From Sialis fuliginosa (lineage: Eukaryota; Arthropoda; Insecta; Megaloptera; Sialidae), in NCBI GenBank assembly GCA_961205875.1, contig OY540813.1:5675001-5739000 (forward strand): a stretch of DNA of 64,000 nt, read 5' to 3'. Positions 44,291 to 55,258 of this stretch are shown one piece after another. The translations under genes and the position numbers were made by a program. How positions within the stretch are numbered: the first letter of the stretch is position 1; each line of letters starts with the position of its first letter. Under the pieces are notes generated by a model. It saw nothing but the letters and a program-made list of their open reading frames with translations. It searched no databases and was not told the DNA's origin.

Positions 44291-45438
44291 GTTGTGTTTT
44301 TTTATTAATATTTTTAAATTTATTGTTTACTAATAATTGCTAAAATTATGTTTGGGAATTTAAAAGAATTTTTGTCTAGACAAAAATTTAATGAAACACT
44401 TTCTACAGGGTGTTTATAAAATTGTTATGGTTCGGATTTTAGAACTGTGGTAATACATTTATAATAATTTAGAACTGCTATATTTTCTATGGTGTACACC
44501 AATCACCACTACCAATTTCTACTTAATAAATACCATATGACTGTCATTTTAATATAATGACCTACAGAAAGCGTTCGGTCCAGATTTAATTCCAATAAAC
44601 ACCAATTCATTGGTGTTTCTCTCAAAAAAAATAAATATATATTTCTTATTTGTTGAGAACTTATTATTAATTCTCGATAAATTGATAAGAAATGTGGTTT
44701 TTTAACTTTCGTATTTTCTCATGGATATTAATAATTTTTTTATCATCAAAATAAATGAATAATATTCGTGAGTCATGAATTTTACAGAAATTATTTATAA
44801 TTTTTTATGATATGGCACATTTTGTTAATAATGTATGTTTGTACATAAACTATATATTTATATCTAAATTAATTTTTTGTTATATTTACTATAACCTAAA
44901 TAATTTTTAAAAAAATCCGAACAATAATTTCCTTTGTCCAGAAAACTACAATAGATTCGGTTCAAAATTGTTAAAAAAGTTATGTGGTGGCCACAGTATT
45001 TTATTTTGTTTCGGGTTAGTTTTGAAATACAGTATACATTTTTTATTAGCTCGATCTTTTATCTTTTCTGTAGTTGATATTTTATCTGTGTGTGTGAGAT
45101 AGATAGAGAAAGAGAGAGAGAATGTGTTGTTTATACGTATTGTTTTATTGATAACAAATGATTGTGATGGAGTAACCAGAATTTGATCGCCTCATTATCA
45201 TGTTGTGAGATTTATTTATAAATATTATGTCCGAATTTGTTTATATTGAACTTGTTGAGGTTTCGGTCAATGTCCAATTAATTGTTTGTAATTAGTTTGT
45301 TTTGTTAATGTGTTCAGGAAGTTATTTTTTTCAAATATTCTAATTAGTGAATATTCATTTGAAAAATGCTAATGGGTGTTGTTAACTGATTTGATTTCTT
45401 TTGTATAATAAATGTACCCTAATTTTTTTAAATAAATA
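44291..45438. other. A+T-rich stretch with GT/GA microsatellite
   Basis: TACAGGGTGTTTATAAAATT at about 44405 looks like a solo repeat end. A TG/GATA/GA microsatellite lies at about 45088-45122. Nothing else recognised. Confidence 0.45.
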
Positions 45439-45672
45439 AGGTACTGGCACCAGTTATGGCCGCTATAAGAACAAGGTTTACTGTTTTTGTAATCGACAGA
45501 CGTTTTTAATAAAAATAAATTATACCAATAATTAGTTTGAATGTCCACCATTTTTATATATAAATTAATATTCAGAAATGGTAGTAATCAAATATCAACA
45601 ATTATTTCTAATTCAGTACATTTAATTAAAAATTAATCATTACTGGTGTCATATCCAATACTGGTGCCAACT
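45439..45672 (+). mobile_element. Family A MITE, copy 4, internally deleted
   Basis: Begins AGGTACTGGCACCAGTTATG and GGCCGCTATAAGAACAAGGT; the right end CAATACTGGTGCCAACTT is damaged. 234 bp, lacking the middle of the family. The minus frame at 45369-45551 overlaps it. Confidence 0.8.
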
Positions 45673-46574
45673 TAAGGGCAGTAATTAGTATTTTGTAGAT
45701 TGCAAATATGATTTAATTTTATAGGAAAATAGGAATATCGACATAAATAATATAAAACAAATATTTTGACATAAATTTAATTCACTGTTGCTAAAAATAA
45801 CTTTTACGATTTTCTTTTCTAAGTAAAATTCTTTTGAATAAATAAATGTCAATTTTTTTTATAAAGTATTAGCTTTTCTTTCTTAACCAGTTAAAATTTA
45901 AATTGTTTCTGGTTTATTTCAGTTCTATTTTTGTAAAACAAATAATGAGGTATATATCACTATGTAGAAGTTTTCTTTTTTATTATCTACAATATTTTTA
46001 ACAACCAGTTCACTTGTAGATAACGAAAACAAAACAAATATATCTACACCACGCACGCACACAAACACACACATGTATGTGTTTATTGAAATAGTACATA
46101 CAGATTTTTTTCACAAACAAAGCTGTTTGATAATGATATTTATCTCATTTATATTTCTTAGTTTATTGTTTTCGAAAATTGTGATAGAATTTTTTTTAAT
46201 AGACAATTAAAAAATGCCATATTTAAATAATTTTTATTATTATTTTATAACTGATTATAAGCAATATGCTGCGATTGCGAACTGTAAAAGTCTGGCATAG
46301 GTTATCATGAACTCGTAAATATTAATCTTGTATATGATTTGCACAACTATAGCTGAAGTTTCCATCAATTTAAAATCAATGCAAATATTTAAGACTTTTT
46401 GAGTTTATGCGTCGTTTTACAATACAATAAATTTTGATAAAATTACTGAAACAAGTTTGATGGCAATTTTACTATTATAAAGCCTAAGACCCTAGAACGA
46501 GTTTAAGCTTCTTATAAATATAAAACGATTATTATAAAGAATTTGCTATAGAGTTTTAGAGCAAAAGCTATGCT
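45673..46574. other. A+T-rich stretch with CA microsatellite
   Basis: ACGCACGCACACAAACACAC lies at about 46050-46075. No other feature recognised. Confidence 0.45.
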
Positions 46575-46868
46575 AACGCAAATCGTCTCTCTGTCTAACT
46601 GCCTGTTCGTTTTTTAATTCATAGATATGATCTTTACCCAGGTTTTAGTATAAATTTTGTTACGTTAGGCAACATAAGGAATAAGCGTGACGAGAATAGT
46701 AATTCAAATCGGGAAAAAGTTTACCGCCAGCGCGCTCTTTTGCAATACGTTACCTTAACCGAAATATTGAACAAAATAAGAATTTTGTAGAGTAAAAATA
46801 AACTGCGATACCATATATCTAACTTTTATATTTAAGCGAGTGAAGCCACGGGTACAGCTATATATAGT
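46575..46868 (+). mobile_element. Family G repeat, copy 3, short form
   Basis: TTTGTTACGTTAGGCAACAT, GCGCGCTCTTTTGCAATACG, CGAAATATTGAACAAAATAA and GCGAGTGAAGCCACGGGTAC...AGCTA. It lacks the extra interior of copies 1 and 2. Confidence 0.8.
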
Positions 46869-47018
46869 AAATGTATAATAATGTAAATCATACACCCTAT
46901 GCTCTATTCATTGTGTAGAACAGTACGCTCGACAAAACAAACATAGCAGTAAAGAAAGGGCAAACCTACGGGTAATAGTTAATACTAGTTAATAGTTAAA
47001 CTAAAAATATACACCTTA

Positions 47019-47120
47019 TAACTACAATAAAACAATGTCACTCGCCACGTGTTTCGACTTCACAAGAAGTTCTCATTCAGACAGAAACACGTGTCGAGTG
47101 ACATTGTTTTATTGTGGTTA
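47019..47120. repeat. Hairpin with 37-bp arms (CACGTGTTTC/GAAACACGTG)
   Basis: ACAATGTCACTCGCCACGTG...TTTC at 47019-47055 is mirrored by GAAACACGTGTCGAGTGACA...TTGT at 47084-47120 with about two mismatches. The 28-base loop itself contains a small GACTTC/GAAGTTC stem. The TTTCGACTT/GAAAC arrangement recalls the family J and 10956 hairpins. Confidence 0.75.
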
Positions 47121-47329
47121 ATAAACCACAGTTTCTCCGTTTTTCCAGTACTATATAGTTAATAGGAAATATAATTTTAACTGATTGTGAAAAAGTTATA
47201 AAACCAAAATTTCTCTGCACGAATAGATTTCGACTAATATGTCTGAATATCGGCGAACAAATTTTAAAAAGAAGCAACGGGACACAGGATTTTTCTCTTT
47301 GTTGTTCCGTCTTTAACAACACGTGACCT

Positions 47330-47720
47330 AACCCCCACGTATTGCTTTCGAATGCGGGGTGGTGGTGTATCTTTAATAAGAGAATAACTTACATAGCGTT
47401 CTCGTGGTAAACTTTTGTAAATTTGAACAACATTCGGGAAGTTCTGTTATTATAAAGTTTTTGTTTATGACGCTAATCTTCAAAATGAGAGTTTACAGAT
47501 TCTCACACTGAAATTATGTGTATAGTGGTAATTAAATGGAATTGATGCAGAGTTGTTAGTGCTGTTGCTGTTGTTGTGTTAGTGGCGGGGGTGGTGAAGG
47601 GGCGGTGAAAAGGGTCGAAACTATGCGAAGTTTATATCTCGGCTTATGTGTGTGTGTGTGTATGTTCAGTACGTGTGTCGGAGAAACATGTCTTGTGTTT
47701 GTTTTCAGTAATTAAAATGT
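47330..47720. promoter_or_regulatory. Balanced island with G-rich boxes, candidate promoter or enhancer
   Basis: TAACCCCCACGTATTGC, GAATGCGGGGTGGTGGTGT, GTTAGTGGCGGGGGTGGTGA and GGGGCGGTG give KLF/Sp1-like GC boxes at 47350-47365 and 47580-47610, with a CTG/GTT triplet tract before and a TG run (about 47648-47662) after. TTTGTTTTCAG at 47699-47709 is a possible splice acceptor. A further NRF1-type TGCGCATGCGTG is at 47845-47856. Confidence 0.35.
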
Positions 47721-47945
47721 TTCAACGGTTGGGGTCAGCCTGTTTTTCAAAAGCTTATCATAGGGGAAACCGGGGAGGTTAATACAGAGTGTATGGGTGT
47801 CTCCTGTTAAAAATCACGTATATAGTAATTTAGAATAGAGTTGATGCGCATGCGTGACTAGAACATTTTTACCATCATGTTAATTTTATTTGATAGAATT
47901 ATTTTAAAACAGTTTATTGTAGCGGAGATTGAATTCCCGCTTTAA

Positions 47946-47996
47946 ACCAAAACTCGATTTCGCCCCAATGGATTGCCCTAACCAAGGACAGTTAAC
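47946..47996 (-). repeat. Family N repeat, copy 2
   Basis: ACCAAAACTCGATTTCGCCC, CAATGGATTGCCCTAACCAA and GGACAGTTAAC match 14960-15018 and, reversed, 51959-52055. Confidence 0.75.
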
Positions 47997-48059
47997 ATAT
48001 GTATATTATTAGAGCATCGACTCTATTCTGAATAACTAGATACGTGTTTATTGATGAAT

Positions 48060-48420
48060 CTGACAGTGGACACCCTTATATTCCGTATTTAGCCACCGAA
48101 GGAATCGCGCCACCTTAAGAAAAAATGATTTTTTCTATACTTTAAAGTAACATAACACTTTAAATAAGGAGAAGCAGTTACTCATGTGTTGTACAAATAC
48201 TTTAAGAAAACTTAAAGTTTTAACGTTATTTAAAAAGAAGTTTAAAAAAGTAACACGGTAACGCAATTACTCTAGTACCGGGGTAATTCCGCCACATCCT
48301 GATTTGTTTAGCTGCCGCAATTGGATTGAAGATAACTTGTTCAATGCTATATACATTCAAACTGTCATCGGTTGTTTTTGAAGACGTACCCGAAGTTCTG
48401 GGAAGCCATTTTGGCTATAG
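48060..48420. other. Stretch with two 'CGCCACCTT/CCGCCACAT' blocks upstream of an ORF
   Basis: ACCGAAGGAATCGCGCCACC (48094-48113) and ACCGGGGTAATTCCGCCACA (48277-48296) are loosely related blocks about 180 bases apart. The minus strand reads ATGGCTTCCCAGAACTTCGG but closes after 14 codons. The patch is more balanced than its surroundings and may be the edge of a decayed DNA transposon; class unknown. Confidence 0.35.
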
Positions 48421-48831
48421 ATGGTCAATTCTTCAGTTTGGGGTAGTTTTTTATTTATATGTTCAGCACTTAATTTTTTTGTACGTAGGTTTTTAAACGC
48501 GAAAGATTCAAATGAAATTTTTCTTCTAAGTATTATTTTTTGTAATTCTTACAATTTTTTTGCTAGTAAATTAATTATACAGATTCAGAATGAACATGAC
48601 ACACATAAAAAAATTTTTTACGAACGTGAGAAATCTATAATTTCACTGTTAATAGGTTTAACTTTCACAGCAGTTACAACTCATTCAATAAAATTATATG
48701 AGGTATTACCGATATTAAAACGTGAATTTGGGAAATATTCCATGTTGTTTCTAGCAAGTGTTCCTGCCAATAAAGAAATAAACAAAGATATTATAAATTT
48801 AGCTATTTACAACATGAAAGACAGAACATAA
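48421..48831 (+). CDS. Unrecognised ORF, 136 codons
   Basis: An ATG-to-TAA frame in A+T-rich DNA, among the longest in the window; by rough stop-codon frequency such a length is expected well under once in 64 kb. The N-terminal 50 residues are hydrophobic and Phe-rich (Phe-Leu-Phe-Ile-Cys-Ser). Residues 55-75 are charged (Asn-Glu-His-Asp-Thr-His-Lys-Lys), then comes a mixed helix-like segment, Leu-Pro-Ile-Leu-Lys-Arg-Glu-Phe-Gly-Lys and a Lys/Asn-rich end. No family is recognised. It follows two repeat-like blocks, so a fragment of a transposon protein or old pseudogene is as likely as a gene. No promoter, splice site or poly(A) signal was assigned. Confidence 0.25.
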   Translation: MVNSSVWGSFLFICSALNFFVRRFLNAKDSNEIFLLSIIFCNSYNFFASKLIIQIQNEHDTHKKIFYEREKSIISLLIGLTFTAVTTHSIKLYEVLPILKREFGKYSMLFLASVPANKEINKDIINLAIYNMKDRT

Positions 48832-48979
48832 ATATTTTTAACAATTCAAATAAATCAGAAAACGTGCTGTAAAATGTTCGGAATCACTGGTATGTAATAA
48901 ATATGAGAAAAACGAGTATTTTTAGTGACTTAAGTCAGTTGATTAAATTCAGTAAAGGGATTCGTTCTTACTGAATTCT

Positions 48980-49315
48980 TCAGTAAGTCCTTATCCAAAA
49001 TTACGTCACACAAATTTCATGGTATTTTGACCCCTTCGTGGTCTTGTTGCAGGTTGTTAGTTCGTGTGACCCCCTCCTTTCTTGTGGCATCACATAAGTT
49101 TCGAAAATCAACGAAAAACATTTTTTTCATTCTTTGCGTATATTTTTTCGTACACGTTTGAATTTTTTCCAGTAACTCTTCATCGGTCTCGAATTACTAA
49201 CAACATAGTAATTTTTTATCCCCCCACCCTTTTCACACCACGTCACACTTAGTAGACCCCCCCCCCCCTTAACTTGTGACGTGAAAAATATAGATAGGGA
49301 ACATTTTTTCACTCT
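48980..49315 (-). mobile_element. GTGACGTAATTTT/GTGACGTGGTGTG repeat with C12 run
   Basis: TTACGTCACACAAATTTCAT, GTGACCCCCTCC, AAAAGGGTGGGGGG (minus), CCACGTCACACTTAGTAGAC, a C12 run (49257-49268) and TTGTGACGTG. Repeated TGACGT near CACA with C-rich spacers is typical of a very common lepidopteran repeat. CACGTCACA...TGTGACGTG form a hairpin. The minus frame at 49127 is incidental. Confidence 0.55.
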
Positions 49316-50049
49316 AAAGATTCGTTCAAAAAGAATGAATCTTTATGAATTACACATTTTTTAATAAGTAGGACATTGTAGATATGACAACATTCTTTAA
49401 GCCTGAATCACACCATCTCTCCAGAAATGTTTTCTGTAATAATAATGAATGAATATATTTATATATCCCAATTAATTAGTTATAAACAATAATCGTTTTA
49501 TAACAAGTTGCCAAATATCTACACACGAATGTGACAGAAAACCAATTATATGGAGTTACATACAACAGCTGTAAATTTCAATTTGTATTTATGTTAATTA
49601 TTCAGTGTTCATTTATGTATAGCAGAGTTTCGATATTTGTAATTAAATCCGAACGCATCATTCTACTGCACAACTATTAATAGACCGTGTAGAATTATCG
49701 CTAATGCTTGTTAGCTATCAATAAAATGTACATAGCGAATTACAGTTGCATGCAGGGGAAGTAGGGGATTACATCAATAATTATATAAATATATATTTAT
49801 TTATTAGTTTTGTTTGTCATTGTTTTATATTGAACTAAAATATAATATAAACGCGGCGCGGTCGACTGTTTGTATATCAAAATCAGTGAATGTTCACACA
49901 ACCGACTGATCTAAAAACTAGATACAATTTTACTATCATGGTGATGACATTATTCTTTTCCTTTTGCAATTAAAATTTTTAATATATGTAGCTGTGCATT
50001 TATATTACGATAGAGAAAAAAAGTAAAACGAAATTAAATAATATATCAC
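49316..50049. other. A+T-rich stretch, no gene seen
   Basis: AACGCGGCGCGGTCGACTGT at 49850-49869 is a short GC patch. Nothing else recognised. Confidence 0.45.
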
Positions 50050-50402
50050 AAATCATGGGCATCTGTAGAGGGGGAGTAATAGGGTTAACTTAACGAGTTT
50101 AACGCGCTGCTGACGCGCCCGGTTGCAAGATTTTGAAGGTTGATTATGATAAAAGGGATTCTTACTTAGTATACTGCTTACAAATAAATTTTCAGATTTT
50201 ATAAAGTAGTTGCAACATTTTTACAAAAATAAAGTTACCCCTGCGCCAAACGCTAACGAAACTAGTTGACTGACGGTAGGCTGTATCTCTACACCACAAA
50301 TGTGACGTAATATAAAAAAATCAGCCTTTATAAAGTAGTTGCAATTTTTGTCGCTCACCTCCCCGATTATAAGGGTTCTTGGTTTTCTACGGAACCTTAA
50401 AA
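50050..50402 (-). mobile_element. GGTTCCGTAG-type repeat with TTTATAAAGTAGTTGCAA duplication
   Basis: On the minus strand it starts TTTTTAAGGTTCCGTAGAAA and ACCAAGAACCCTTATAA, a family R opening. TTTATAAAGTAGTTGCAA occurs at 50198 and again at 50329 in the same orientation. The other end is CATGGGCATCTGTAGAGGGG. Confidence 0.55.
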
Positions 50403-50900
50403 ATCAACAGACAGTTTAGTTAGTCGCATTGTGAACAGAAAAGTATATTTGCTATCCACCATACATTCCTATACAAATATATGATGTACCTAAATAGAGT
50501 ATACGTGATGTGAAAAAATATAGAACACAGTAAATCGCATTTATTCGTCTGATATGAACGTTTCATGTGTTTGATCATGTATTTTGATGTTATTTATGGA
50601 AATTAAAATGTTACTGATCAGAAATGTATGAAATATGAAACAGGGGTAAATTTTTTTTGTAGTTCTCTTTAGTTTTATTTATTATGACATTCATAGTTTT
50701 TAATGAAAACCAATTTATGTTTTACATTTACGAATTATTATTTCACATGTGGTTTTCATATTTCATTTGGGAAATTCTTTTTGTATATTCATTTTTTTTT
50801 TCAATAGTGTATTAGTCATTTGTTATATAAAAATGAAAAAAACATTATTAATAAATACGTATGAATAATTGTGGTACTTTAGCAATAATGATTTCATATA
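50403..50900. other. A+T-rich stretch, no gene seen
   Basis: Nothing recognised. Confidence 0.45.
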
Positions 50901-51443
50901 AAGTACTGGCACCAGTTATGGCCGCTATAAGAGCAAGGTTTACTGTTTTTGTGATTGACGGACTTCTTTTTTGTAATTCTCATGAACTCAAGTTACTAAT
51001 AAAAGAAGTAACTCTTTATTTAATCATTTTAATTAAAGTCCGCAATATAGTTTGTTTTTTAAATTATAGCCTTTTATTTTATTTATATTTTTTCTCCCCA
51101 GTAATGGATAAAATAAAACCAGTGATGGACACTTGCTAATGGTTACAAAATGATAAGTACTACGACACAAAATATATAAAAGAAAGAATCGTCAAATTGG
51201 AAACAATGTTAAGTAGTTGCTATGATAAATATATTAATTAATTAATAAATTTTACTAATAATTAGTTTAAATGTCCACCATTTTGACATCTATTGGCCGA
51301 TTGTCATCAAATCACGCTGTAAGACAGTTAAATGTATGTATATAGATTAATATTCAGAAATGGTAGTAATCAAATATCAACAAAAATTTCTATTTAATTA
51401 AAAAATAGGCATGGGGTCATATCCAAGACTGGTGTCAGTACCT
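50901..51443 (+). mobile_element. Family A MITE, copy 5, full length
   Basis: Begins AAGTACTGGCACCAGTTATG, ends AAGACTGGTGTCAGTACCT, with TA on both sides; 543 bp. It contains CAGTAATGGATAAAATAAAA, CAGTGATGGACACTTGC and GATTGTCATCAAATCACGCT. The frame at 50861-51139 begins in flanking DNA and lies in the element, not a gene. Confidence 0.9.
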
Positions 51444-51958
51444 TATTCTTATTTATAATTATTATCATTCACACGAATATTTTTATAAATAAACTTAATG
51501 TTTATACGCGGCTTATACCTTGAAACCCAGATACAATTTTTATCACATTTTCAAATATAATTCAGTAGAATTATTAAATGGTTAAAATTTTAGTAGGAAT
51601 TAACATCAATATTTCCCATTATCCATTATTCTATTTGACACATATTTATTTTATATCATTCATTTGTTTTTAAAATGGCACATGCATGAAAAAGTTGACT
51701 GCAAACATTTTTCAACCCAGATAGTGGATTATTGAAAAATCCAACAATAACGGAATGCCAAGTTTAATTTCAGTTTCATCCGCAATGTATACCTATGTAC
51801 ATACGTGAATCAACATTATGATGATATTCAATAAATGAGAATCAATTATGTGTATATATTGTTTCAAAACTGGTAGTGAGATTTGTATTAAATGAGCAAT
51901 ATCATGTATTTTATAATATTTTATAAATCGTTCAGAGTTGATGTTCTAATAAAATACA
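51444..51958. other. A+T-rich stretch, no gene seen
   Basis: GTGTATATATTGTTTCAAAACTGGTAGT-like text near 51850-51880 recurs near 52315-52350 (TTGTTTCAAAACTGGTAG), a short direct repeat flanking N3 and S2. Confidence 0.4.
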
Positions 51959-52055
51959 AGCTAACTGTCCTTGGTTAGAGCAATCTATTGGGGCGAAATC
52001 GAGTTGATTAGTTTTGAGTTGGTTAGTTTTCGTTGGGTTAGGTTAGGTTAACTCT
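51959..52055 (+). repeat. Family N repeat, copy 3, with GGTTA triplet
   Basis: AACTGTCCTTGGTTAGAGCA, ATCTATTGGGGCGAAATCGA and GATTAGTTTTGAGTTGGTTA, then TTGGGTTAGGTTAGGTTAAC. The last block is three units of the insect telomere motif TTAGG, probably coincidental to the repeat. Confidence 0.7.
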
Positions 52056-52214
52056 ATTCTAACAAACCGACACGTGGTATTTGATAGTTGTGACGTAGGT
52101 AACGGCATATCTTCAGGTTAACCTTATTTTGTTTGAGGAGGGGAGGGGGGTAATGGACCCCCCCCCCCCTAAAAAAATTATAAAATTCAATTGTACAATA
52201 ATAATGAAATGCGC
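52056..52214. repeat. G/C-run block
   Basis: GAGGAGGGGAGGGGGGTAAT is followed directly by a C12 run (52158-52169), able to form a G/C hairpin. It lies between N3 and S2; the minus frame at 52054-52236 is incidental. Confidence 0.45.
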
Positions 52215-52315
52215 AAAACAAAATTTTAATGCTCAAAACGGAAAATGTTATTGCTCATAAACAGTATATTTAATGCTCAAAGTATATAAAATATTGCTAC
52301 TATATACTACCCTAT
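52215..52315 (+). repeat. Family S repeat, copy 2, uninterrupted
   Basis: AAACGGAAAATGTTATTGCT, CATAAACAGTATATTTAATG and CTCAAAGTATATAAAATATT show the empty arrangement of the sequence split at 4615-5000. Confidence 0.65.
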
Positions 52316-52720
52316 GTGTATTATATGTATATTGTTTCAAAACTGGTAGTTCTAAACCAATACAATAAGTATTAATATCTGAATTAATTGTAAGCATAAT
52401 GTACTATTATAAATATAAATAACTTTTATAGATTGGTATTTTTATTTCGATCGGGTTAATTACATTAGAGTAAATTATCCGTAGTTTAAAATATTTTAAT
52501 AGAGCATTTTATTGGATTGGTCGTTCGTACATTTTTTTAATGTTAATTACCGTTTCGTTATTTATGAATAATAAGATTGTAGGTGGATTGTTTTGAGGAA
52601 AAAATAATCGTTCTTTTACTTACCATATGTGACTTTTAAATTTTAAATACTACACTACAATAATGCTTCTGAAACATCTGAAAAAGGGTAAATGTGTCCT
52701 CTTTCCAGTTTGTAAAAAGA
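52316..52720. other. A+T-rich stretch, no gene seen
   Basis: Nothing recognised beyond the short direct repeat near 52330. Confidence 0.45.
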
Positions 52721-52787
52721 CAAGGACATATGATACCCCAAAAAGGACTGTCCTTTTTCCAATAAAAGGTCAATTGGTAATCCTAGG
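52721..52787 (-). mobile_element. Family Y end, copy 2
   Basis: On the minus strand CCTAGGATTACCAATTGACC, TTTTATTGG, AAAAAGGACAGTCCTTTTTG and GGGTATCATATGTCC match the copy at 35998-36056. Confidence 0.6.
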
Positions 52788-53149
52788 TAGATTTGAAAAA
52801 AATGACAGGAATGTTTTTGTATGTATTTAAAATGAAATTAAAAATAACTAAATTTGGGGTTCTTTAAACTTGGGACACTAACCGAGAGGTTGTATTGCCA
52901 AATAAATTATGTGTCACTTTATATATGTATCTATCATAGACCTACATTTCAATCAAAATCAGGTCACTATGACATCAATTCCTTGTGGAATTTGAAGTCG
53001 TGTGACATCGTTTTGTAAAATCTTTGACATACAAATATTGAAATAAAAACAAAACATTAATCAAGGATATAAATCCAGAAACCAAGAATCATTCTAATCT
53101 TGGAAGTTTAAATTGTTACATCATTATTGTTAAGAAGACTTGCTCGGGT
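52788..53149. other. A+T-rich stretch, no gene seen
   Basis: Nothing recognised. Confidence 0.45.
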
Positions 53150-53290
53150 TAGACAATTTCTATCGGCAATCCTATTTACTATATAGTTTCTGTTGACAAT
53201 TTAGGTCACCTGCTCTCCTCTGCTGTTTCCCCTCAACCCCCAACTATACTGTAGGCGACACGGTGCGGCGAGTATTGGCGAATTATATAT
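53150..53290 (-). promoter_or_regulatory. Small balanced island, possible minus-strand exon
   Basis: CTGCTCTCCTCTGCTGTTTC, CCCTCAACCCCCAACTATAC and GGCGACACGGTGCGGCGAGT are unrepeated. On the minus strand GAGAGCAG|GTGACC is a weak donor context, and CACCTG is an E-box. The minus frame 53201-53410 has no signature. Confidence 0.28.
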
Positions 53291-54124
53291 ATATGTTTTG
53301 ACTGTCTGCGTTCGTTTGATAAAATTTGTAATTTTTGTGTTGCGTGACATCAGCAATTTTTTATCAGTATAATAATATATGTATGAATATTCTATGTTTA
53401 AGTAGATCATATTGCGGTAATTAGTATTAATTTAAAAAATATTTTTTTGTGGGAAAAATTATTTTAAAACTGTAGAAATAGGTAATTTTTCATTTAACTA
53501 TATTAATATAAAATATATTTAATATTTAAATTATATTCACTCTTTTTAAACTACATTTTTATCAAAAAATAGCCATTTATAGTTTCATTTTTAATATGAT
53601 TTTGTAACAGCAATACAACTGACTGTAAGTCTATGATGACAAGTATTAGGAGGTATATTTATATTAACTTTTTATCTTGTTTTTAATTATATAACAAGAA
53701 TATAAACGTGTTTAGTGTAATTTGAAGCATCCGTTTTAAGTAAAATTCTGCAGTACTTTCTTTTTTCGATATTTTTCGAAAATGGTTGATCTTATGACAA
53801 ATAAACAAAGTATATTCAGGAAAAAATTCAAGAACAAAAAAATATTTGATAAAAATCAGCGGGCCCACTGGTCCCATACACCCCTGGTCTAAATTATTGT
53901 TATTTGATACTGGAAATCGATAACATTTATTAATATCAAACCCTGTATCAAATTTCATAACGGTAGCACAATGGGCTCTCTAGATATTAAATAAACACTA
54001 ATTTTGGATAAAAGACTGTAGCTCCCTCAGGAATAATTTCCGTACATAGGTTCACATAAGGTTTTTTTGCTTAAAATTACATCCTCGATCTAAGTACTGT
54101 TAAATTTTTTTACACTAGTTGTAA
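53291..54124. other. A+T-rich stretch; GC patch at 53858-53888
   Basis: GCGGGCCCACTGGTCCCATA...CACCCCTGG (reverse CCAGGGGTGTATGGGACC) looks like a solo transposon end. The 91-codon minus frame 53683-53958 crosses it and is not supported. Confidence 0.4.
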
Positions 54125-54970
54125 ATCACCCTGTATAAAAATGCTTACAATTTTTTGATGAAAAATGTACATCAGTATCGTATTAAGGGGGTACAGTAGA
54201 GTTGAATATTTTAATTGAAAATAATATTAATAAAGCATAAAAATAGTAAAAACCTATTAATTAAGACGTGGCAAACGTATGAGATATAGAAGTAAATATT
54301 TTAAAGATTGCTTTAGATTCCTAAGTAAATGCTTCAGATGTTTATTATGATTTTCTTAATTTAGATTTACGTTATATTAATATCTCCACGTGTGTTGACT
54401 CTGAATAAATTTAAATTCAAATATACGGGTTCTCTGTCTTTGTAATTCTCTTTTATTTACTGTTTACTTAGTGCATTTTTTATACTTTGATGAAATATAT
54501 TTTTTATGAAGTGAAAAATAAATGTTCTTTTAAGTTTTGTGATAATTCAAGCATATGTTCATAATAAAATAAATCAAAAGTTTTTTTTTTCAGAAAATGT
54601 TCTGCTCGTATGTATTTCAAAATCGGCGAATGCCCTCGCGATTGGCTACTTTTTTTTTTTTTTTTAAATAACAACAATAGTATAACGACCGCTGTACATT
54701 TTTATTCGAAAATATATTTAGTATTTGTTTTTTATTTTAATAGTAATTTCTTAGTCTTTCTTACAGTCAAAGTCATATCAAAATTGGTTCAGTAGTTTTC
54801 GTATAAAACTGGAACAAATAAACAGATACAATTTAAAAAAAATGTGTTACATTGAGCATACAGGGCATATATTTTATATTTATGTTGTTTTTAATTAAAT
54901 AATAAAAAAAAAATACTAAATTTGTGCTAGTAAAATTTCAGCAAGTTTAAATTTTAAAAACCAAACCCTG
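54125..54970. mobile_element. Cluster of decayed repeat ends
   Basis: AAATCACCCTGTATAAAAAT (54123), AAAATTGGTTCAGTAGTTTT (54779, family D-like tail with GGAACAAATAAACAGATAC), ATACAGGGCATAT (54859) and ACCCTGTATTTAG (54964) are typical insect repeat ends scattered in A+T-rich DNA. A T18-19 run precedes 54666. Individual elements could not be delimited. Confidence 0.4.
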
Positions 54971-55258
54971 TATTTAGATATACATATACCTACTGTGCCA
55001 CTGAAAACAAAATTAAGTATACAAGTATAAAATTGAATAATCACCTTTCTCTTTGAATGCTAATAAGTATGGGTAATTAAAATATTATATGTACCATTGT
55101 TAAATTCACTAGCTTACTGTCCTTACTTTGTGAAAAGTTTCTTCATACATTGTACATACTTCTAGTCACGCATCAGTCAAATAAACGTTATATAATGTTA
55201 TAGCAGTGCTTCCTCACTGACATATAATATTTAAATCCGATAAGATAGTAAGTATATA

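Noticed and set aside
50861-51139. 92-codon frame
   Set aside because: Runs through family A copy 5; other copies of the element lack the frame.
52036-52050. Telomere-like (TTAGG)3
   Set aside because: Only three units, at the end of family N; too short to indicate an interstitial telomere.
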